Shown: in pieces, positions 57,922 to 64,000 of the stretch
Position numbering within the stretch: position 1 is the stretch's first letter
Layout: each line of letters starts with the position of its first letter
Assembly (NCBI RefSeq): GCF_030435705.1
Contig: NZ_CP129382.1
Span: 62,001 to 126,000, forward strand
Source of the DNA: Rhizobium sp. SSA_523
Lineage (GTDB): Bacteria; Pseudomonadota; Alphaproteobacteria; Rhizobiales; Rhizobiaceae
DNA length: 64,000 bases
Reading direction: 5' to 3'
Notes under the pieces: model-generated
The model's input: only the letters and a program-made list of their open reading frames with translations
Told to the model about the DNA's origin: nothing
Database searches by the model: none
Translations under genes and position numbers: made by a program

Positions 57922-58431
57922 ATGTCCCGCGCTGGCCCCCGCATTCCCCTGCAGATCGCCGAAATCGCCAATGGCCTGATGGATCCCGTGCTGGCCCGCC
58001 GCGCCGGGATCAATACCGCCCTGCTCGGCTCCTGGGACGAGATCGCCGGCGAAGACTTTGCCGATTGCACGCGCCCGGAAAAGATCGCCTGGCCGCGCCG
58101 CGATGGCAGTGAAGGGGCGGGCGGTCATCAGCCGGGCGTGCTGACGATTGCCTGCGAGGGCGCCCGCGCGCTGTTTCTCGCCCACGCGCAGGGCGAGTTG
58201 ATCGACCGGATCAACGGCTTTTTCGGCTTCCCGGCCATCCGCCAGGTGCGGATCGTCCAGAAACCTGTCTCGATCGCGGCACGGCGAAAGCACCCGCCGC
58301 AACCCTTGCGCGGCGATGCGGCCAAGCGGCTGAACGACATGATGGACGGGCTGGAGAACGAAGCGCTGCGCAAGGCGGTCGAGCGCCTGGGCACGGCGGT
58401 GCTGCAGCCGCCCGCCCGCCGGCGGCCGTGA
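57922..58431 (+). CDS. DUF721/DciA-like protein
   Basis: This 169-aa protein has the DUF721 pattern: LGSWDEIAGEDFADCTRPEKI near the middle and LTIACEGARALFLAHAQGELIDRIN. DciA proteins load the replicative helicase in bacteria without DnaC, so a replication role is plausible. It lies upstream of dsbA and smc, as in other rhizobia. Confidence 0.85.
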   Translation: MSRAGPRIPLQIAEIANGLMDPVLARRAGINTALLGSWDEIAGEDFADCTRPEKIAWPRRDGSEGAGGHQPGVLTIACEGARALFLAHAQGELIDRINGFFGFPAIRQVRIVQKPVSIAARRKHPPQPLRGDAAKRLNDMMDGLENEALRKAVERLGTAVLQPPARRRP

Positions 58432-58760
58432 GCCTCGGGCGCATCAACGCAAAGAGAGCGTCAACCGGAGGCCCTGGGGGGCCAGAGCAGGTCCAGCAAA
58501 AGTGCGTCAGCGGTTTTGCGTCCGGACTGCGTAAAAGCAAAGAGATCGAGCGTTTCAGGTGATCCCGCTTTTGCCGGAAATGCTCCAGGATGGGGACAGG
58601 ATGGGTTTAGCAAGGATAGGCCGCGGCAGGCCCGGTCATGACGCGTTCAGCTTTCGCGTGTCACGATTGTTTGAGAAAACCAGCCTTGAGAGCGCTTGTC
58701 GCGATCCGGCTGGCGTATTACGGAAGAACCAACTGCTTTTCATGAATAATGGGTGACCCA
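58432..58760. other. Gene-free stretch with second dispersed repeat
   Basis: These 329 bp between the DciA-like and dsbA genes contain the second dispersed-repeat copy (58517-58585) and no supported gene. The dsbA promoter probably lies in the last 150 bp. Confidence 0.5.
58517..58585 (+). repeat. Dispersed intergenic repeat, copy 2 (RIME-like)
   Basis: TGCGTCCGGACTGCGTAAAA begins the copy and CCGGAAATGCTC ends it, matching the copy at 56365. The preceding GTCAGCGGTTT may be part of a longer unit. Confidence 0.8.
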
Positions 58761-59465
58761 ATGCCGATCAATGCGTTGACAATCTCCAGGCGCCAGCTTC
58801 TCGGCGGCGTCGCGGCCTCTGCCTTCAGCCTCACGCTGCTTGGCCAGATGTCGCAAGCCTTGGCGCAGGACGTGCCGGAATCCGCCGGCAAGGTGGATAT
58901 GGGGAAGGTCCTGCAGACCGGGCCTCTGCCGGAAATGGCGCTGGGCGACGAGAAGGCGCCGGTCACGATCGTCGAATATATGTCGATGACCTGCCCGCAT
59001 TGCGCCAATTTCCACGCCAAGACCTTCGAGGCGATCAAGGAAAAATACATCGATACCGGCAAGGTGCGCTTCATCCTGCGCGAATTCCCCTTCGATCCGG
59101 TTGCCACCGCGGCCTTCATGCTGGCGCGCTGCAATCCGGGCGATCCGCAGAAGCTTGCGGAGCCGAAGGAATATTTCGCCATGGTCTCCATGCTGTTCAA
59201 GCAGCAGCGCGCCTGGGCGGCTCCGGCGGACGGCAATGTGCGCGCGGCCCTGCTGCAGCAGTCGAAGCTCGCCGGTTTTACACAGGAGAGCTTCAACGCC
59301 TGCTTGACGAACCAGAAGCTTCTCGATGATGTGAACGCCACGATGAAACGCGGCGCCGACGAATTCGGCATCAATTCGACGCCCACCTTCCTCGTCAACG
59401 GCAACCGCTATTCTGGAGACATGTCGGTTGAAGCCATGTCGGCGCTCATCGATAGCAGTCTTTAA
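58761..59465 (+). CDS. DsbA-family thiol-disulfide oxidoreductase, Tat-type signal
   Basis: This 234-aa periplasmic oxidoreductase has the thioredoxin-type active site MTCPHCANFH and the cis-Pro loop NSTPTFLVNG. The N-terminus has TISRRQLLGGVAAS, a twin-arginine-like signal, so export may be by Tat. Such DsbA proteins are frequent upstream of smc in rhizobia. ATG 58761 (MPINAL) is preferred to 58749. Confidence 0.92.
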   Translation: MPINALTISRRQLLGGVAASAFSLTLLGQMSQALAQDVPESAGKVDMGKVLQTGPLPEMALGDEKAPVTIVEYMSMTCPHCANFHAKTFEAIKEKYIDTGKVRFILREFPFDPVATAAFMLARCNPGDPQKLAEPKEYFAMVSMLFKQQRAWAAPADGNVRAALLQQSKLAGFTQESFNACLTNQKLLDDVNATMKRGADEFGINSTPTFLVNGNRYSGDMSVEAMSALIDSSL

Positions 59466-59546
59466 ACCGGGCCGGCCTGACGGCGACCCGATCGGGATCA
59501 TGCGGCTCCGGTGCGACCGGAGCCGCGGATCGGACGGAGCGCGCCG

Positions 59547-62500
59547 GTGAAGTTCAACAAACTGCGTCTCATCGGCTTCAAATCCTTCGTCGAGCCGACC
59601 GAATTCATCATCGAGCCGGGCCTCACCGGCGTGGTGGGGCCGAATGGGTGCGGCAAATCCAACCTGGTCGAAGCCCTGCGCTGGGTCATGGGCGAGAATT
59701 CCTACAAGAATATGCGCGCCTCCGGCATGGATGACGTGATCTTCTCCGGCTCCGGCAATCGCCCCGCCCGCAATTCGGCGGAGGTGGGGCTGTTCCTCGA
59801 CAATAGCGACCGCACCGCACCGGCAGGCTTCAACGATAGCGACGAGATCCAGGTTTCGCGCCGCATCGAGCGCGAACAGGGCTCCGTCTATCGCATCAAT
59901 GGCAAGGAGAGCCGCGCCAAGGATGTGCAATTGCTGTTTGCGGATGCCTCCACCGGCGCCCGATCGCCCTCGATGGTCGGGCAGGGGCGGATCGGCGAGC
60001 TGATCCAGGCCAAGCCGCAGGCCCGGCGTCAGCTGCTGGAGGAGGCGGCGGGAATTTCCGGCCTGCATTCGCGCCGGCATGAGGCGGAACTGCGCCTGCG
60101 CGCCGCCGAGACCAATCTGGAACGTCTCGAGGATATTACCGGCCAGCTGGAGAGCCAGATCGAAAGCCTTAAGCGCCAGGCGCGTCAGGCCAACCGTTTC
60201 AAGATGCTGTCGGCCGATATCCGGCAGCGCGAGGCGCTTCTTCTGCATATCCGCTGGGCTACGGCCCGCGAGGCCGAAAACGAGGCCGCCGCCGCGCTGA
60301 ACGCCATCACCTCGCTGGTGGCGGAAAAGGCGCAGGCGCAGATGGAGGCCGCCAAGGCGCAGGCCATTGCCAGCCTGAAACTGCCGGAATTGCGGGAGGA
60401 GGAGGCGCGCGCCGCCGCGGCCCTGCAGCGCCTGCAGATCGCCCGCAGCCAGCTGGACGAGGAGGCCGAACGCCTGTCGCGCCGGCGCGACGAATTGATG
60501 CGCCGCCTTGCGCAATTGGCGGAGGATATCCGCCGCGAAGACCAGTTGATGGCCGATAATGCGCAGACCCTGGAACGGCTTGCCGAAGAGGAGGAGGAGC
60601 TGCGCGACATGCTGCTCTCTTCCGGTGAGGAGGCCGAAGGCCTGCGGCTCGCCTTTGACGATGCAAGCGAAAAGCTGGCCGAGAGCGAGAGCCTGTTTGC
60701 GGCGCTGACGGCGGAGCGGGCCGAGGCTGCGGCGGCACATACCCAGCTGGAGCGCAGCATCCGCGAGATTGGCGAACGTCGCCTGCGCCTCGATCGCCAG
60801 ATATCGGATACCCGGGCGGAGGCGGAGGCGCTGATGGATCGCCTGGCAGGCCTGCCGGATCCGGATGAGCGGCGCGAGATCGTCGAAGCGGCCGAGCAGG
60901 CGCTGGAAGAGGCAGCACTATCCGCCGAGGCGATCGAAGACCGGCTTTCGTCGGCGCGGGCGCAGGAGGTGGAGGCCCGCCGGCCGGTGGAAGCGGCGCG
61001 GTCCAGCCTCAACGGCTTGCAGACGGAGGCCAGAACCATCCGCAAGATGCTGGCGAGCGGCGCCTCCGGCGGCGCCTTCACGCCCGTGGCCGAGCTGATC
61101 CGCGTCGATGCCGGTTACGAGGCCGCGCTTGGCGCGGCGCTCTCCGATGCGCTCGACAGCGCGCTCGATCCGGCAGCGCCCGCTTATTGGAGCGGCAATG
61201 GCGAGGGCGAGGAGGATGCCCCTCTGCCACACGGCATCCAGCGTTTGGCGCAGCATGTGACGGCGCCGCCCGAGCTTGGCCGGCGGTTGCGGCAGGTCGG
61301 CCTTGTCGCTGCGGCCGATGCTTCCCGGCTGATGCCGATGCTGAAACCCGGTCAGAGCCTCGTCACGGAGGATGGCGCCGTCTACCGCTGGGACGGGCAT
61401 GTCAGCGGCTCGGAAGCGCCGAGCGCGGCGGCCCTGCGGCTTGCCCAGAAGAACCGGCTCTCGGCGCTGGAGGCGGAGATCGACGAGGCGGAAATCCTTC
61501 TCTCGGAAGCCGAAAGCCTGGAGGCTGCGGCCGGCGAGGCCATTCGCCGCGAGGAGGCGGGCCTTGCCCAGGCGCGCGACCGCAGCCGCATTCTCGGCCG
61601 GCAACTGGCCGATGCCCGTGACGCGCTGGCCGAGGCCGAGCGTGCCGCCGGCGATCTGATGCGCCGCCGGGCGGCCATCGACAGCACGCTTGAGCAATTG
61701 CAGGGGCAGGCGGAGGATCTGGACGCGCAATCGCAACTGCTCCTGGCCGAGCGCGAGGAGGCGCCGGATCTGACCGACGTCGATCGCCGGCTTGCCGCCC
61801 AGCAATTGGTGGTGGCCACCGATCGCGCTGACCTGGCCGAGGCGCGGGCAAGGTTCGAAGGGCTTTCGCGCGAAACGGAGCAGAGACGGCGCCGGCTGAG
61901 CGCCATCGCCCAGGAGCAGGCGAGCTGGACGGCACGCGCGGCGAGCGCCGGCGAGCATATCGACACGCTGCGGGAACGGCAGGAGGCGGCGCAGGAGGAG
62001 ATTTCCGAACTCGACCTCGCGCCGGAAGAATTCGAGGACAAGCGTCGCGCGCTGCTGAACCAGCTGCAGACGGCCGATGCCTCGCGGCGGCAGGCCGGCG
62101 ACCGGCTGGCCGAGGCGGAGACCCGCCAGAGAGAGGCCGACCGCCTGGCCGCCATGGCGCTTTCGGAACTGGCGGAGGTGCGCGAGAAGCGCGGGCGCGC
62201 GGAAGAGCGGCTCGTCTCGGCGGCCGAGCGCCGCCATGATGCGGAAAATGCCATTCGCCAGGCCCTTTCAGTCGAGCCGCATGAGGTCTTCCGTTCGGCC
62301 GGGCTGCAGCCGGGCGCGGCGCTGCCGGACAGCCAGCAGGTGGAGCGCGAACTCGACCGGCTGAAGATCGAGCGGGAACGGCTCGGCGCCGTCAATCTGC
62401 GGGCGGATGAGGAGCAGCAGGCGCTGTCGGAGAAACTGGCCTCGCTGATCCGCGAGCGCGACGACATCATCGATGCCATCCGCAAATTGCGCTCTGCCAT

Positions 62501-63008
62501 CCAGTCGCTCAACCGCGAGGGGCGCGAGCGGCTGATCGCCGCCTTCGACGTGGTCAATACGCAGTTCCAGCGCCTGTTCACCCATTTGTTCAACGGCGGC
62601 ACCGCCGAGCTGCAGCTCATCGAAAGCGATGATCCGCTGGAGGCGGGCCTCGAAATCCTGGCGCGGCCGCCGGGCAAGAAGCCGCAGACCATGACGCTTC
62701 TGTCCGGCGGCGAGCAGGCTTTGACGGCCATGGCGCTGATCTTTGCCGTCTTCCTGACCAATCCGGCGCCGATCTGCGTGCTGGACGAGGTGGACGCGCC
62801 GCTGGATGATCACAATGTCGAGCGCTATTGCAATCTGATGGACGAGATGGCGGCCACCACCGATACGCGCTTCGTCATCATCACCCATAATCCGATCACC
62901 ATGGCCAGGATGAACCGGCTGTTCGGCGTCACCATGGCCGAACAGGGCGTGTCTCAACTCGTCTCGGTGGATCTGCAGGCGGCCGAACGTCTCGCCGAGG
63001 CAGTCTGA
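59547..63008 (+). CDS. smc: Chromosome segregation protein SMC
   Basis: This 1153-aa SMC ATPase compacts and helps separate chromosomes together with ScpA/ScpB. Walker A GPNGCGKSN is at the N-terminus, two long coiled coils flank a hinge (about 505-640), and the C-terminal head has LLSGGEQALTAMAL (signature) and VLDEVDAPLDDHN (Walker B). The start is taken as GTG 59547 (VKFNKLRLIGFKSFVEP), which fits the family and has GGAG 9 nt upstream. Confidence 0.96.
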   Translation: MKFNKLRLIGFKSFVEPTEFIIEPGLTGVVGPNGCGKSNLVEALRWVMGENSYKNMRASGMDDVIFSGSGNRPARNSAEVGLFLDNSDRTAPAGFNDSDEIQVSRRIEREQGSVYRINGKESRAKDVQLLFADASTGARSPSMVGQGRIGELIQAKPQARRQLLEEAAGISGLHSRRHEAELRLRAAETNLERLEDITGQLESQIESLKRQARQANRFKMLSADIRQREALLLHIRWATAREAENEAAAALNAITSLVAEKAQAQMEAAKAQAIASLKLPELREEEARAAAALQRLQIARSQLDEEAERLSRRRDELMRRLAQLAEDIRREDQLMADNAQTLERLAEEEEELRDMLLSSGEEAEGLRLAFDDASEKLAESESLFAALTAERAEAAAAHTQLERSIREIGERRLRLDRQISDTRAEAEALMDRLAGLPDPDERREIVEAAEQALEEAALSAEAIEDRLSSARAQEVEARRPVEAARSSLNGLQTEARTIRKMLASGASGGAFTPVAELIRVDAGYEAALGAALSDALDSALDPAAPAYWSGNGEGEEDAPLPHGIQRLAQHVTAPPELGRRLRQVGLVAAADASRLMPMLKPGQSLVTEDGAVYRWDGHVSGSEAPSAAALRLAQKNRLSALEAEIDEAEILLSEAESLEAAAGEAIRREEAGLAQARDRSRILGRQLADARDALAEAERAAGDLMRRRAAIDSTLEQLQGQAEDLDAQSQLLLAEREEAPDLTDVDRRLAAQQLVVATDRADLAEARARFEGLSRETEQRRRRLSAIAQEQASWTARAASAGEHIDTLRERQEAAQEEISELDLAPEEFEDKRRALLNQLQTADASRRQAGDRLAEAETRQREADRLAAMALSELAEVREKRGRAEERLVSAAERRHDAENAIRQALSVEPHEVFRSAGLQPGAALPDSQQVERELDRLKIERERLGAVNLRADEEQQALSEKLASLIRERDDIIDAIRKLRSAIQSLNREGRERLIAAFDVVNTQFQRLFTHLFNGGTAELQLIESDDPLEAGLEILARPPGKKPQTMTLLSGGEQALTAMALIFAVFLTNPAPICVLDEVDAPLDDHNVERYCNLMDEMAATTDTRFVIITHNPITMARMNRLFGVTMAEQGVSQLVSVDLQAAERLAEAV

Positions 63009-63017
63009 GAGACTGGT

Positions 63018-63803
63018 ATGGCCCGTACATCCGCTCCAAGCCCGCATCCTGATGAGAGCTTTCCGCGAGCGTCCACATCGAGCGCGGGACAGGGCCAAGC
63101 GGCAGAGATTGCGGGAGCGCCAGAGATTGCGGGAGCGCCAGAGATTGCAGGAGCGGCAGAGATCGCGGGGGCAGCCCCTTCGGCCGGCGGCCGGTTGTCA
63201 GAGCATCTGCTGCTGCAGTGTCTGGTGCCACAGCGTCTGCTGCCACAGTGTGTGATGCCGTGGCTTTCGACGCTGCGGTGTCTGTCGCTGTGGCGGGGAC
63301 GGCGCGTCCGGAGGGGCCCGGCCTGTCTCCTCGCCGGGCTTGGCCTTGCCTTTCCCGTCATCGGTCTGGCCGCGTTTCCGGTCCCTGTTCCTGTTCCGGC
63401 TTCAGGTCCGGGCTTTTCGGTTGCCGGTCAGGCGGCGGGAACAGCGGAGACAGGGGCCGGGGGCCGCTTCCTCCAGCAGGTGCTCAAGACCTCGCCCACG
63501 CATGAGGAGAGCCTGCGCGCGCTCTTGCACGGCGCCCGCGGCCTGCCAAGCTGGGTGCGCAACATGCTCTCCAATCCCCGTTATGTGTCGGGCGCCTCGC
63601 AAGCCGTCACCGTCGACGGGCAGGCCATGGAGCTGTTCTCCGCCTGCCTTGCCGGGCAATGTGCCGCAAGCCAGCTGCGTCTTCTTTTCCTGAGCGACGG
63701 GAAGGCTCTGGCGCTGCGCGTCGCCGATCATTCTCTCGGAGAGGTTGTGTTGGGCCAGCCCAGTTCGGCAGCGCTTGCGCAGTTGCGCCGCGCCGGCCTG
63801 TGA
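63018..63803 (+). CDS. Ivy-like (inhibitor of vertebrate lysozyme) protein
   Basis: The C-terminal ~90 residues (LPSWVRNML..., VDGQAMELFSACLAGQCAASQLRLLFL) resemble the Ivy lysozyme-inhibitor fold, with a Cys-x4-Cys loop (CLAGQC) in place of CKPHDC. A hydrophobic export helix is at about 107-127. The frame from 63018 includes an EIAGAP repeat region; an ATG at 63255 (MPWLSTLRCL) would give a more normal signal peptide, so the true start is uncertain. The gene starts 9 bp after smc. Confidence 0.6.
   Translation: MARTSAPSPHPDESFPRASTSSAGQGQAAEIAGAPEIAGAPEIAGAAEIAGAAPSAGGRLSEHLLLQCLVPQRLLPQCVMPWLSTLRCLSLWRGRRVRRGPACLLAGLGLAFPVIGLAAFPVPVPVPASGPGFSVAGQAAGTAETGAGGRFLQQVLKTSPTHEESLRALLHGARGLPSWVRNMLSNPRYVSGASQAVTVDGQAMELFSACLAGQCAASQLRLLFLSDGKALALRVADHSLGEVVLGQPSSAALAQLRRAGL
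63104..63175. repeat. 18-bp tandem repeat in the Ivy-like frame
   Basis: Four units of AGAGATTGCGGGAGCGCC, the last two slightly diverged, encode EIAGAP/EIAGAA hexapeptides. If translation starts at 63255, this repeat is in the leader instead. Confidence 0.87.
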
Positions 63804-64000
63804 TAGGGCCTGCGACGGCAGGCGTGGAGGGACGAAAACCTTGCGCCTGGGCCGACCCTGGTCCGATCCTCTGCCGGATCTCCCGACTTTGGTCGGACAG
63901 AGGTCATCCGTCACGAAAAGCGGTGCAATTTCAGCGTCTCGCGCTGCACTACAATTTATCATCCGCGGGTTCTGACCGCTATCGAAGGCCTGGAAGCTGT

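Noticed and set aside
63804..64000. A gene start at the right edge
   Set aside because: The last 197 bp hold only short frames without domains or ribosome binding sites; nothing can be supported.

Overview
The window looks like chromosome of a high-GC alphaproteobacterium of the Rhizobiaceae (Rhizobium, Agrobacterium or Allorhizobium type). This is inferred from gene content and order: a CcrM-type GANTC methylase, bioMNY, a fabI/DnaJ/pdxH block, an aa3 cytochrome oxidase operon with ctaB, ctaG and surf1, thrB-rnhA, IalB and DUF1344 proteins, and an smc/dsbA/DciA block. Most of it is housekeeping sequence. The accessory material sits in a few intergenic islands rich in repeats.

Layout. 1-5.8 kb: edge of a histone-deacetylase-like gene, a thioesterase, the biotin ECF transporter bioMNY, a YcaQ-type glycosylase, a GNAT and aroC. 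6-9.6 kb: a large PAS-GGDEF-EAL signalling protein with a duplicated PAS unit. 10-14.5 kb: DUF1344, phosphatase, fabI, DnaJ-like protein, lipoprotein and pdxH. 14.6-19.8 kb: polysaccharide deacetylase, HAD, a VapBC-like toxin-antitoxin pair, tldD and an IalB protein. 20.1-26.9 kb: the cytochrome c oxidase operon (coxB, ctaD, ctaB, a 45-aa membrane protein, ctaG, ctaE, DUF983, surf1), preceded by two tandem FNR/FixK-like boxes. 27-30.5 kb: ispH, VanZ, thrB, rnhA, Dabb. 32-35 kb: a zinc-type ABC transporter operon led by a small membrane protein and a predicted Zur box. 35-45 kb: chemoreceptor, peroxiredoxin, DsbD-like domain protein, YqgE, CsbD, a zinc peptidase, and a 7TM GGDEF-EAL protein with a degenerate GGDEF site. 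45-53 kb: M16 peptidase, thrC, lipoprotein, HAD, an ArsR/NIPSNAP/ABM module, a HepT-MntA toxin-antitoxin pair, ccrM. 53-64 kb: a structured intergenic region with a tiny ORF, HAD, mutY, a GT25/O-antigen-ligase pair, a DciA-like protein, dsbA, smc and an Ivy-like protein.

The most striking feature is an 899-bp insertion at 30758-31656. It carries near-terminal inverted repeats, is flanked by an 8-bp direct duplication, and has as its only substantial gene a Uma2-family (DUF820) putative nuclease with a strong promoter. It interrupts a GNAT acetyltransferase gene; removing the insertion and one duplication copy joins the two halves in frame. A Uma2 gene packaged as a small mobile unit is the best candidate here for an undescribed system.

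Other signals are heptanucleotide repeat arrays (two of them facing each other between convergent genes to form a large potential hairpin), REP-like palindromes, a pair of longer dispersed repeats, and a possible three-way-junction RNA followed by a 29-codon ORF downstream of ccrM. All functional statements rest on reading the sequence and on recall of families; no search was run.
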